Made by a program: the position numbers and the translations under genes. Below, piece by piece: positions 19,064 to 26,817 of a stretch of DNA of 64,000 nt. Each line of letters begins with the position of its first letter. The stretch's first letter is position 1. Under the pieces are notes generated by a model, which did not search any database, was not told the origin of the DNA, and saw only the letters and a program-made list of their open reading frames with translations. This DNA comes from Fibrobacter succinogenes (GTDB lineage Bacteria > Fibrobacterota > Fibrobacteria > Fibrobacterales > Fibrobacteraceae). The stretch spans positions 36,444 through 100,443 of the forward strand of contig CACWNW010000013.1 of assembly GCA_902762305.1 (NCBI GenBank). The letters run 5' to 3'.

Positions 19064-19978
19064 TTAATTTTTAGCCTCGGCCGAGGCCGTTGTTTCAAAC
19101 AAGTTCAACTGACCGCGGGAGAACCCGCGAAGAAATACAGACCACTTGCTGTGGTACCATTTAATCACATGGAGCGTCAATTCGCGGGCATAGTCGCAGA
19201 AGTCGTCCGTAAAGGCAAGGAACCCGTTCTCGTAGGCATAGTGCGGATTCCAGAAGCGTCCCGCGTTCCTCGCGCACGAGGCCGCAGTGCGGTAATAGCG
19301 AGTGGTTGCCTTGGTATTGAACGCCGCCGCAAAGCGCTTTTTCGCGAGCACGTTCAGGGAACTGCGCAGGGAAACGACCATCGCGTTTTCCTTTTCGCGG
19401 AGAGACGATTCCAGGCAGGGCAAAAGCTTCGAGACCGCATCGACGGCACTCTCGCCATGCCAGTACTTGCAGAGTTTTTCTTGCAACTGCATTACACGGC
19501 CATGCATGCGCACGAACAGCGGCTCGGCATCGCTCACCAGCAGGTGGATTGTCGCGGAATAGAACGCGTTCACATCCTGCTTGTTGTTCTTCACGGCAAG
19601 CATCCAGCCCTTCTCCTCGTCATGGACCAAGAAGTCTCCGCCCTCGAGCAAAAGGCGCAGGACCTCGTCCGTAGAGAAGCGTTGCATCCACTTGGCGCGG
19701 AACTCGTCGTAAAGCTTGTTCGCATCGGCAATAATCTGCGGGAAACTCGCATCGGCAAGTTTCCATGCGGTCTCGCTGTACGAAATCTGTTCGGAGCTGC
19801 CGACCGACGGGTCGAGATTGTTGAACAGTGCATCGAGATGTTCGAACAGGGCGATGGACCAGGTGACCATCATGGACTGGGAAAGATCCGCTACCATGGA
19901 CGACCTGTTCGGGCAGGCATTCAGGCGAATGCTTGCGCCAGTCATCTTTCTTATGGCTCGACGGAATGACTCTTCCAC
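19064..19978 (-). CDS. Hypothetical protein upstream of the ZorA-like gene
   Basis: A 304-aa predicted soluble helical protein (MEESFRRAIRKMTGASIRL...) with several Trp and Cys residues in the second half (WHGESAVD, RYYRTAASCARNAGRFW). I recognise no family. It is separated from the ZorA-like gene by 8 bp and from the beta-helix gene by 9 bp, firmly inside the operon. It does not show helicase, nuclease or ZorC-like signatures by eye. Confidence 0.7.
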   Translation of the reverse strand: MEESFRRAIRKMTGASIRLNACPNRSSMVADLSQSMMVTWSIALFEHLDALFNNLDPSVGSSEQISYSETAWKLADASFPQIIADANKLYDEFRAKWMQRFSTDEVLRLLLEGGDFLVHDEEKGWMLAVKNNKQDVNAFYSATIHLLVSDAEPLFVRMHGRVMQLQEKLCKYWHGESAVDAVSKLLPCLESSLREKENAMVVSLRSSLNVLAKKRFAAAFNTKATTRYYRTAASCARNAGRFWNPHYAYENGFLAFTDDFCDYARELTLHVIKWYHSKWSVFLRGFSRGQLNLFETTASAEAKN

Positions 19979-19987
19979 ATCAACCTC

Positions 19988-20707
19988 TTAGAATCCGGTC
20001 TCTATGCGCTGCCAGACACTCCGGCTCACACGCTTGCCTGCACCCGCCATTTCTTCGAATTCCTTGCGGACATCCGATTCCAGGTTTCCCTTGATAGCAG
20101 ACAAATCGCCGCTGTAATTGCCGCCCGCTTCAAGATAAAGCCCGTAGACGTTCTCGGAAATTCTTGTATCGGCAGAAATGACCTTGCCCGCACGTATGGA
20201 GAGCGCAAAGCGGTTGCGCACGAAATCACAACGTGCAAGGAAGACCTCGGGGACGTCGTCGACCCAGAGACCGTAGTAGTTGTTCACGAAATTCACATTC
20301 TCGAAGATTCCGCGCGAACGGAACACGGTATTGCGGAACGCGTTCTGCACCACGAAGTTCTTCACTTCGAAGGGGCGGCTGGTAGACACGAAATGCAGGC
20401 CGTTCCAGCTGCCGCTCGAATCAGCACTGCGGAACACGACCGGCTTGGCTTCGGTACCCAGGATGTGGATGGACCCGCGGAGGGTGAGCTTCGCGTATTC
20501 CCCCATGAGCACGGTGACGCCCGGTTCGACATAGAGCGTATCGGTAGCGGAAACCACGACCCCCTGTTCAAGGATGTACGGGCTATCCTTCTCCGTAAGG
20601 CGAATGTTGCCGTTTTCTGGATGCGGGAACGGCATCTCGCTTGCAAGCACCGCAGCCACAAGCAGCAGAGCCGTGCAAAATGCAAATTTCAAACCGCGCG
20701 AAAACAT
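19988..20707 (-). CDS. Exported right-handed beta-helix protein
   Basis: A 239-aa protein with an N-terminal signal peptide (FAFCTALLLVAAVLASE) followed by short beta-rich rungs (LYVEPGVTVLMGEYAKLTLRG, KPVVFRSAD, GLHFVSTS, FENVNFVNNYYGLWV) typical of parallel beta-helix proteins. The opening, a signal peptide then PGVTVLMGEYAKLTLRG, is common in periplasmic or surface beta-helix proteins. Its ATG overlaps the stop of the upstream lipoprotein gene (TAATG). Its place in a stator operon suggests a periplasmic or wall-facing component. Confidence 0.75.
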   Translation of the reverse strand: MFSRGLKFAFCTALLLVAAVLASEMPFPHPENGNIRLTEKDSPYILEQGVVVSATDTLYVEPGVTVLMGEYAKLTLRGSIHILGTEAKPVVFRSADSSGSWNGLHFVSTSRPFEVKNFVVQNAFRNTVFRSRGIFENVNFVNNYYGLWVDDVPEVFLARCDFVRNRFALSIRAGKVISADTRISENVYGLYLEAGGNYSGDLSAIKGNLESDVRKEFEEMAGAGKRVSRSVWQRIETGF

Positions 20708-21537
20708 TAGAATTCACTCCGTAACTTGATTTTCTGGAGCACATGCATATCAGGAATCACGTTGTTCGCGACAAGATCATTCACGTCGACATGGCCCGAC
20801 AGGTCGAGCGCCACCGACGAAATCACGCCATGCGTCATGTCGAACAGGATGGAACCCGTACCGACAACAAAGCCCTTGCTTTCCATCTGCACATTGGCGG
20901 TAGAATCGGCGACCTCGCGGTACTTGACGTTCATCCCGATTTTCGCCATCTGGGCACCGTCGTGCAGGTAGACCTCTTCGAGGGTGAAGGACTTGTAGAC
21001 CGTAGTCGTCTTGTTGTTCTCAGGAATTTCGACCGTGCGTTCCCAGGTCTCGCCCACCTTCACCGGGTTGCCCGGAAGAATCGGCTGAACCTTCATGAAC
21101 AGCTTGAGCAGGTTGAGTTCCTCGGAACCCGGCTGCAAGGCGACATCTTCCACAGCAGGTTCGCTCACGGAGCCATCGGGCGCCATCTTGTACTGGAAGT
21201 GCTGCGTCAGCAGGTACTTCTCGATATAGAGGTAGTCCTCGACCGTGCGCTTGTCGCTCTTGTAGTCGACCGAATCAATCTTCATCTCGAAACGGCCCGA
21301 GCCGTTGTCGTAGGCCACCAGTTCGGAAAGCGTGGCCTGCACCTTCAGGTGGGTTTCCATCGCCTCGGGGACGGTGACTCCGGAATCGCTCGGGAGCATG
21401 GCGTCGATAGACGATTCCAGGAAATACTTTTGAACGGGAGCACTCTGGGTGTTGAATGCCAAGGAAACGTCATTGCCATCGCAAGAACACAGGATAATCA
21501 GCGCAGCCGATGCAGCGCAAAACTTGGTAAAACTCAT
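20707..21537 (-). CDS. Lipoprotein, first gene of the ZorAB-like operon
   Basis: A 276-aa protein with a lipobox (LIILCSC, Cys about residue 19) after a hydrophobic N-terminus. The mature part alternates beta segments and resembles bacterial lipoproteins of the DUF6263 kind (GNPVKVGETWERTVEIP, ISSVALDLSGHVDV), which is a tentative resemblance. It begins a run of seven genes with gaps of 25 bp or less. Role unknown; probably anchored in the inner or outer membrane facing the periplasm. Confidence 0.75.
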   Translation of the reverse strand: MSFTKFCAASAALIILCSCDGNDVSLAFNTQSAPVQKYFLESSIDAMLPSDSGVTVPEAMETHLKVQATLSELVAYDNGSGRFEMKIDSVDYKSDKRTVEDYLYIEKYLLTQHFQYKMAPDGSVSEPAVEDVALQPGSEELNLLKLFMKVQPILPGNPVKVGETWERTVEIPENNKTTTVYKSFTLEEVYLHDGAQMAKIGMNVKYREVADSTANVQMESKGFVVGTGSILFDMTHGVISSVALDLSGHVDVNDLVANNVIPDMHVLQKIKLRSEF

Positions 21538-21600
21538 ACTTGAAATTTAAGTAAAAAGAAAGGATTTGCGCAGGCAAAAATGGCTTTTTACGGCAAAAAA

Positions 21601-22116
21601 TCAGGATTTTGCGCCCGAGTCGCCCTTTTCGAGACGCATACGCTGGAAGAACGCCTTAAGGAGCCCGAGGCACTCGTCGGCGAGCACTCCGCCCACCACC
21701 TCGACATCGCGCTTGAGGGCGTTATTCGTAATCACATCGATGGTCGTGCCACAGCCTCCGAAGCGGGTATCCGGAGAACCATAGACAACACGGGAGATAC
21801 GGCTGTTGAGGATGGCACCCGCGCACATCGGGCATGGTTCGAGCGTTACATACAAAGTAGCACCCTCCAGGCGCCAGTTTTCAAGTTTGCCGGATGCAGT
21901 CCCGATGGAAAGGATTTCGGCATGGGCGGTGGCATCCTTGAGCATCTCTATCTGGTTGTGACCACGGCCGATGACCACGCCATCCTTAACGATGACGCAG
22001 CCGATAGGGATTTCCTTCTCCTCGAAGGCCTTCTCCGCCTCACGGAGTGCCATGCGCATATAGCGTTCGTCTTCGGGATTAGACGTGAAATTTTCTTTAT
22101 CGGTTGCTTTATCCAT
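21601..22116 (-). CDS. tadA: tRNA adenosine(34) deaminase
   Basis: Deaminates adenosine 34 of tRNA-Arg(ACG) to inosine. The 171-aa protein has the zinc-deaminase motifs HAE (H65, E67) and PCPMCAGA (C95, C98), and the TadA-typical RISRVVYGSPDTRFGGCGT. The N-terminus has a short extra charged stretch. The lipoprotein gene of the operon follows after 63 bp, so read-through into the ZorAB-like operon is possible but not shown. Confidence 0.95.
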   Translation of the reverse strand: MDKATDKENFTSNPEDERYMRMALREAEKAFEEKEIPIGCVIVKDGVVIGRGHNQIEMLKDATAHAEILSIGTASGKLENWRLEGATLYVTLEPCPMCAGAILNSRISRVVYGSPDTRFGGCGTTIDVITNNALKRDVEVVGGVLADECLGLLKAFFQRMRLEKGDSGAKS

Positions 22117-22124
22117 ACCAAAAC

Positions 22125-22436
22125 CTACTTATCCTTATCACCATCTTCTTTTTCAAACAAATCCAAAATATACCATGGAGGGAAAAAGAGGCCAAACCAA
22201 ATAACTACAGATAGAAAAAAAGTAAAAATTAAATTGTCAATAAAGAAAGGACCGTCATCCATAACAAAAGCAACAATAGCACAAATTACAGGCAACGCAA
22301 TCAACCGAACTTTCCATCTTATCGACTTATGCTTCGTAAATCGACCAAAGTTCGTCAAGATTCCAATTACAATAACGACTGCAACCATGGCAAGCCAGAC
22401 GATTTCATCATGGTATAAAGTCAAAAAGTCGGCCAT
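22125..22436 (-). CDS. Small three-helix membrane protein
   Basis: A 103-aa protein with three hydrophobic segments (IVWLAMVAVVIVIGILT, VRLIALPVICAIVAFVM, FTFFLSVVIWFGLFFPPWY) and a charged tail ending EKEDGDKDK. It lies 8 bp upstream of tadA and its DNA is clearly more AT-rich than tadA. No family recognised. Confidence 0.65.
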   Translation of the reverse strand: MADFLTLYHDEIVWLAMVAVVIVIGILTNFGRFTKHKSIRWKVRLIALPVICAIVAFVMDDGPFFIDNLIFTFFLSVVIWFGLFFPPWYILDLFEKEDGDKDK

Positions 22437-22459
22437 CGTTCACTCACAAAGATGTACTA

Positions 22460-22520
22460 GATCCATCGACTTCGCCCGATCCTATCGCCCTATCGCTACG
22501 CTCCAGGGCTCCAGGATGAC
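22460..22520. repeat. Possible palindromic intergenic element (GATCC ... GGATGAC)
   Basis: The gap holds GATCC, then CGATCC, TATCGCCC, TATCGC, GCTCCAGGGCTCC and AGGATGAC, a patchy palindrome that ends against the stop of the radical SAM gene. The bounding words GATCC and GGATGAC also flank the palindrome at 59751-59797. Confidence 0.4.
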
Positions 22521-23509
22521 TACAATCCCCGTCCATACGCGCAGTAGGAATCTTCCTGCATGTAGTCGCCATCGTGGTAATAGGCAGCACGGGCGCGGCA
22601 ACCGCCGCAGCGGTCGTTGAACTTGCACTTGCCGCAGGCACCGGCGTAGGCCTTGGTACGGAGTTTCTTGAACACCTCGGCATTCGCCCAGATTTCGTCG
22701 AACGGCGTGTCGTGAACGTCGCCCGCCTCTTCCATCATGTAGGCGCAGGGGCGCACCTTGCCGATGGGGCTTACAATGCAGTAGTCAAGACCGGCGAGGC
22801 AGCCGCGGCTGTAGCGCGTTTTGATATCGAGCTGATCGGCAATGCGCAAAAACTGCGGGGCGCATGTGGGTTTGACGGGGATGCCAAGCGTGCGGCTCTT
22901 TTCCATAATCTTGCGGAGCAAACCTTCATATTCGGCGACGCGGAGGGCGTGACCTTCAATCTCCTTGCCCCGGCCCACGGGAATGAGGAAGAATATCTGG
23001 TGGTTCACCGCACCGATTTCCTTGACCCAGTCCATGATGTCGAAAATCTCGTTCTGGTTCCAGTCCATGATGGTCGTGTGAATCTGGAACGGGAGGCCTG
23101 CCGCCTTGCAGTTTTCGATGCCCATCATCGTGAGTTCGAAGGCGTTCGGGAGGCCACGGAAGTCATTATGGCGATCGTGGTCGATACTGTCGATGCTAAT
23201 GCCCATCGCCATCGCGCCGGCGGCCTTCAGCTTGAACGCCAAGTCGTGCGTAATGAGCGTACCGTTGGTGCCGAACACCGGACGTAAACCCTTGCTCGAA
23301 GCGTGGGCGACGAGGTCCACAATGTCGGGACGGGTCATCGGCTCGCCGCCGCTGAAAATCATGATCTTGAATCCGGCCTTGGCAATCTCGTCAATGAGCT
23401 TGAGCGCCTCGGCGGTCGTGAGTTCAGCCGCCTTGTTCTCGCCTGCGTCCTGGTAGCAGTGCTTGCAGGTCAGGTTACACTTGTTGGTGGTCATCCAAGA
23501 TACAATCAT
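22520..23509 (-). CDS. Radical SAM/SPASM protein, NirJ/AhbD-like
   Basis: A 329-aa radical SAM enzyme with the 4Fe-4S motif C11-x3-C15-x2-C18 (TTNKCNLTCKHCYQD), the SAM-binding IFSGGEPMTRPDI, and a C-terminal SPASM-type cysteine cluster (CGKCKFNDRCGGC). The N-terminal third closely resembles NirJ2/AhbD-type enzymes that act on tetrapyrrole side chains (heme d1 or siroheme-dependent heme synthesis). hemL and hemB occur elsewhere in the window, but not next to it. The upstream ATG at 23590 gives an unlikely extension, so the ATG at 23509 is used. A peptide-modifying role cannot be excluded. Confidence 0.8.
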   Translation of the reverse strand: MIVSWMTTNKCNLTCKHCYQDAGENKAAELTTAEALKLIDEIAKAGFKIMIFSGGEPMTRPDIVDLVAHASSKGLRPVFGTNGTLITHDLAFKLKAAGAMAMGISIDSIDHDRHNDFRGLPNAFELTMMGIENCKAAGLPFQIHTTIMDWNQNEIFDIMDWVKEIGAVNHQIFFLIPVGRGKEIEGHALRVAEYEGLLRKIMEKSRTLGIPVKPTCAPQFLRIADQLDIKTRYSRGCLAGLDYCIVSPIGKVRPCAYMMEEAGDVHDTPFDEIWANAEVFKKLRTKAYAGACGKCKFNDRCGGCRARAAYYHDGDYMQEDSYCAYGRGL

Positions 23510-23549
23510 AATTTTCGCCTGTTCAAATTCTATACGCAAATATAGAAAA

Positions 23550-23570
23550 CGCCCGGCATGGTGCCGGGCG
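23550..23570 (-). terminator. Terminator of the small lipoprotein pair
   Basis: CGCCCGGCA and TGCCGGGCG pair perfectly around a 3-nt loop; on the minus strand TTTTCTATATTT follows. It lies 26 nt after the stop of the gene at 23597. Confidence 0.85.
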
Positions 23571-23596
23571 CCTAGACTTTCTATTTCCAAATCCGA

Positions 23597-23965
23597 TTAG
23601 AAACCGAACTTTTCTGCCTGAGCAACGAGTTCGTCACAAGGCTGCTCCGCCAAGGATTCCTCATAGAAATATGCGGTATAGGACGCACCGTCCTTTTCGC
23701 CTTCACACTTCTTGATAGCCTTGCCAGGGCACTCCGAGCCAACCTTGCCTGCATCGGGGAACATTGCAACAACCCCGTCACAGACAGTATTGACCTTGGA
23801 CTGGTCTTCTGATTCAATGCACGTACGTACAGCGATGATACCCGCATCAATATCGATATCGCAGGAATACTTCTTCGCAGCCGGAGCTGTACTAGAAGAA
23901 TCATCACCGCAGGCCGTAAAGAGCGCTGCGCCAGCAACCATGGAAACGAACAGCAACTTCTTCAT
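23597..23965 (-). CDS. Small cysteine-containing lipoprotein
   Basis: A 122-aa lipoprotein with signal sequence MKKLLFVSMVAGAALFTAC and a Ser-rich start (GDDSSSTAPA). The mature part has five further cysteines that could form disulfides. It is a paralogue of the gene just upstream (same leader, similar Cys spacing, YFYEESLAEQPCDEL versus YFYDSRDARYSCSEL). Small paralogous lipoproteins of this type are frequent in Fibrobacter. Start chosen at 23965, where the signal peptide begins. Confidence 0.75.
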   Translation of the reverse strand: MKKLLFVSMVAGAALFTACGDDSSSTAPAAKKYSCDIDIDAGIIAVRTCIESEDQSKVNTVCDGVVAMFPDAGKVGSECPGKAIKKCEGEKDGASYTAYFYEESLAEQPCDELVAQAEKFGF

Positions 23966-23966
23966 A

Positions 23967-24323
23967 TTAAAGATCGAGATCGTCCAGGAGTTCCGAGCAC
24001 GAGTAGCGAGCATCACGAGAATCGTAGAAGTAGACCGTCATGGAGTTGCCGTTATAATCGTAACCATCGCAGACCATAGAAGCACCGCCATCGCAACCAT
24101 AATCTTCGATACCGGAAACAGACGTGTAGTAGTCAGCTTCAGCCCTGAATTCACTGCAGGCCCTTGCGGTAGTCACAGAAGAAGGAGCGGTCACGCAGAT
24201 ATGGTCTGTAATACGACCATTTTCTCTCCAAGTTGCGTCGCAGGACGGATTTTCGACAGTGATTTCACAGCCCGTGAAAAGAGCCACGGCAGAAACCATG
24301 GATGCAAGCAGAATCTTCTTCAT
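23967..24323 (-). CDS. Small cysteine-containing lipoprotein, paralogue
   Basis: A 118-aa lipoprotein beginning MKKILLASMVSAVALFTGC, with several cysteines in the mature part and the C-terminal YFYDSRDARYSCSELLDDL related to its neighbour. The stop is 1 bp from the next start, so the two are cotranscribed. Function unknown; AGGAG-like ribosome site upstream. The 225-bp AT-rich gap to fabF contains no other gene I can support. Confidence 0.75.
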   Translation of the reverse strand: MKKILLASMVSAVALFTGCEITVENPSCDATWRENGRITDHICVTAPSSVTTARACSEFRAEADYYTSVSGIEDYGCDGGASMVCDGYDYNGNSMTVYFYDSRDARYSCSELLDDLDL

Positions 24324-24548
24324 TGTTTTTTCTCCTTTTTATTAATAAAGAGTTATTTGATTTGTGTTTCGTATAGAATGAAATATAATAAAAAAATTTG
24401 GAAAATACAAACGAGAGCATACCAAATCATAATATTACATAAATATTTTTTATTTATTACATAAATTCTATCCGTTTCGAGGTTGCGATTTAGCAGATAC
24501 GAACAGGCAAAAAAATCTATCTTTGGCGTCAAAAGTAACGAGGCCAAC

Positions 24549-25799
24549 ATGAATACAAGAAGAGTCGTCATCACCGGCATGGGCGCAGTGAGCCCCATAG
24601 GCAAGTCCGCCCCCGAACTGTGGGCAGCCATCCAGCAGGGCAAATGCGGAATCGCCCCCATCACGCAGTTCGACGCAAGCAACTGCCCAGTGAAGATTGC
24701 GGCCGAAGTCAAGGACTTCAAGCCCGAAGAACACGGAATCGACCCGAAGGAAGCACGCCGCATGGCCCGTTTCACGCAGTTCCTGGTAGCCGCAGCAAAC
24801 GAAGCCGTCAAGGACGCAAACCTCACCCGCGAACAGCTCGCCGATGACACCACCGGTATCGTAGCCGGCAACGGCCTCGCAGGCATGGACATCCTCGACG
24901 AGACCTACAACAAGTATATAGAAGGCGGCAAACGCAGGGTTTCGCCGCTCGCAATGCCGGAACTCATCCCGAACGAGGCATGCGCGAACGTCTCCATCGC
25001 CCTCGGCATCACGGGACTCGCCCACACGGTCTGCACCGCCTGTGCCTCCGGCACCGACGCCATCGGGGTCGCCCTGGACACCATCCGCTCGGGCAGGCTC
25101 GACGTGTGCCTCGCCGGCGGTTCCGAAAGCGGGATTACCGAGTATTCCATCAAGAGTTTCGCCGGCATGCACGCGCTCACCGACAAGTTCAACGGCACCC
25201 CCGAGAAGGCGTCGCGCCCGTTCGACAAAGACCGTAGCGGCTTTGTCATGGGCGAAGGCGGTGCCGTACTCGTACTCGAAGAACTCGAGCACGCCAAGGC
25301 CCGCGGCGCCAAGATTTACGCCGAACTCGCAGGCTACGGCGCATCCGCCGACGCCTACCACATCACGAGCCCGCGCCCGGGTGGAGAGACCTGCGCGAAG
25401 GCGATGATCCGCGCCATGAAGGATGCGGGAATCGCGCCGACCGACGTGGACTACTACAACGCACACGGCACGTCCACCCACTTGAACGACCTCACCGAGA
25501 CGCAGATGCTCAAGATCGCGCTCGGCGAACACGCCTACAAGATCAAGGTGTCGAGCACCAAGAGCATGACCGGCCACTGCGTGGGCGCCGCAGGCGTCAT
25601 CGAGGCCATCATCAGCACCCTCGCCATACAGAACTCGTTCTACCCCGCGACCATCAACCTCGACAATCCGGACGAGGAATGCGACCTCGACTACGTGCCG
25701 AACAAGGGTGTCGAAGGCAACATCGACGTGGCAGTATCGGCTTCCCTCGGTTTCGGCGGGCACAACGGCGTAGTTGTCATAAAGAAATACAAGGATTAA
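24549..25799 (+). CDS. fabF: Beta-ketoacyl-ACP synthase II
   Basis: Condenses malonyl-ACP with growing acyl-ACP in fatty-acid elongation. The 416-aa protein has the full KAS II triad: C165 in VCTACASGTDA, H306 in NAHGTSTHLND and H343 in TGHCVGAAG. An in-frame ATG at 24483 would add a non-homologous leader; the ATG at 24549 with GAGG upstream starts at the family-typical RRVVITGMGAVSP. Unlike usual fabF genes it has no acpP nearby but is followed by a mini membrane protein, a deacetylase-like protein and an acyl-CoA ligase, which may mean a special lipid pathway. Confidence 0.93.
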   Translation: MNTRRVVITGMGAVSPIGKSAPELWAAIQQGKCGIAPITQFDASNCPVKIAAEVKDFKPEEHGIDPKEARRMARFTQFLVAAANEAVKDANLTREQLADDTTGIVAGNGLAGMDILDETYNKYIEGGKRRVSPLAMPELIPNEACANVSIALGITGLAHTVCTACASGTDAIGVALDTIRSGRLDVCLAGGSESGITEYSIKSFAGMHALTDKFNGTPEKASRPFDKDRSGFVMGEGGAVLVLEELEHAKARGAKIYAELAGYGASADAYHITSPRPGGETCAKAMIRAMKDAGIAPTDVDYYNAHGTSTHLNDLTETQMLKIALGEHAYKIKVSSTKSMTGHCVGAAGVIEAIISTLAIQNSFYPATINLDNPDEECDLDYVPNKGVEGNIDVAVSASLGFGGHNGVVVIKKYKD

Positions 25800-25884
25800 C
25801 CGAAATTCTTTGCTCTTTTAAGGCAAATATTGTATTTTTCGATAGGATGCGGGCCTTGAACCGCATCGAACCAAGGAGTTCCAT

Positions 25885-26016
25885 ATGTCCGACTGGCTGT
25901 TCAAATCATGGGTTAAGATATCCGTACTGACGGTTATCCTGTTTTTCTTCTACCACCTTTTCATCTCGCAGAAACTCGAAGAAGAGAATTTCATCTCGAG
26001 CAGCGACAACAAGTAG
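25885..26016 (+). CDS. 43-aa single-pass membrane protein
   Basis: A short frame with a perfect AAGGAG ribosome site 5 nt before the ATG. It encodes MSDWLFKSWVKISVLTVILF, then FFYHLFIS and a polar acidic tail ending SSSDNK, so one membrane helix (about residues 10-28). It ends 6 bp before the next ATG, as in an operon. No name can be given. The ribosome site and spacing are the reasons for calling it. Confidence 0.65.
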   Translation: MSDWLFKSWVKISVLTVILFFFYHLFISQKLEEENFISSSDNK

Positions 26017-26022
26017 GCCCTT

Positions 26023-26793
26023 ATGGAACACAACAAGGACATCGCAGACATTCAGGCAGCCGAGGCTTCTTCCCAGAAAAAGAAGAAGTTCATCCTGTGC
26101 TACCATAGTTTCAGCGTTCTGAACTACAAGCGAGCCAGCGTGCAGATTCGAAAGATTGCGGAAGCCGCAGGCTCCCCCATCAGCATCGCCGTAATCCCCT
26201 CCTTCGGGGCCGCTCCCGAATCCGAGGCGGAACAGTTCCGCGAAGAACTCGAGAAGTTCGTTCAGGATGGCTACGAGATTATGCTCCACGGCGCCCGCCA
26301 CCGTGCGGACCTCTCCCTGAAGCGCAGCCTCTTCGGCAAGATTGCCCTGTGGATTTCGAACAACGAAGCGGAATTCGCCGGCATCAACGAACGCTTCACC
26401 CAGGCGCTCCTCAAGAGGAGCCTCGCCCTGTGGAAGGCGCACGGCACCGGCAAGCCCTCCGGATTCATCCCTCCCATCTGGTTCGGAAACAAGCACCTGA
26501 AAAAGCAGGCGCTCGAGATTTTCGACTACTACGAAGACTACCACGGAATCTACCACAAGGTCGACGGGAAAATCAAGAAGACGAACTCCGGCACCCACAG
26601 TTTTTCCATCATCCCGACGGCACTCCTGGGAATCGCCCAGACCTACGCCTGCCTCAGGATGCTCCTCCCGGGCGGAGTCCATCGCCTGGTGTTCCACGAC
26701 AAGGACTTCAGGACCATCGGCGAAAAGCGAATCCTGAACATGGTTCGCTACACATCGACCATGCGTGAAAAAATCATGTACAGGGATCTGTAA
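26023..26793 (+). CDS. Polysaccharide deacetylase-like protein (DUF2334 type)
   Basis: A 256-aa protein without signal peptide. FILCYHSFS at the start of the fold, EIMLHGARHRADLS in the middle and GFIPPIWFGN match the DUF2334 branch of the NodB-like deacetylase fold, where the His and Asp residues bind a metal. The usual TFDDG motif is absent, as is typical of that branch. It lies between a mini membrane protein and an acyl-CoA ligase, so the substrate may be a lipid-linked sugar; this is inference. Confidence 0.7.
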   Translation: MEHNKDIADIQAAEASSQKKKKFILCYHSFSVLNYKRASVQIRKIAEAAGSPISIAVIPSFGAAPESEAEQFREELEKFVQDGYEIMLHGARHRADLSLKRSLFGKIALWISNNEAEFAGINERFTQALLKRSLALWKAHGTGKPSGFIPPIWFGNKHLKKQALEIFDYYEDYHGIYHKVDGKIKKTNSGTHSFSIIPTALLGIAQTYACLRMLLPGGVHRLVFHDKDFRTIGEKRILNMVRYTSTMREKIMYRDL

Positions 26794-26817
26794 GGCCCGA
26801 AACAACCGGATTGACAA

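Noticed and set aside
17499..19067. 522-codon plus-strand frame opposite the ZorA-like gene
   Set aside because: The minus strand encodes clear MotA motifs; the plus frame is compositionally a shadow (Arg/His/Leu-rich).
15645..21537. Complete Zorya phage-defence system
   Set aside because: Only ZorA-like and ZorB-like proteins are visible; no ZorC, helicase ZorD or nuclease ZorE, so the name Zorya would overstate the evidence.
24483..24548. Upstream ATG extension of fabF
   Set aside because: Adds 22 residues without homology; the ATG at 24549 has a ribosome site and matches the family start.
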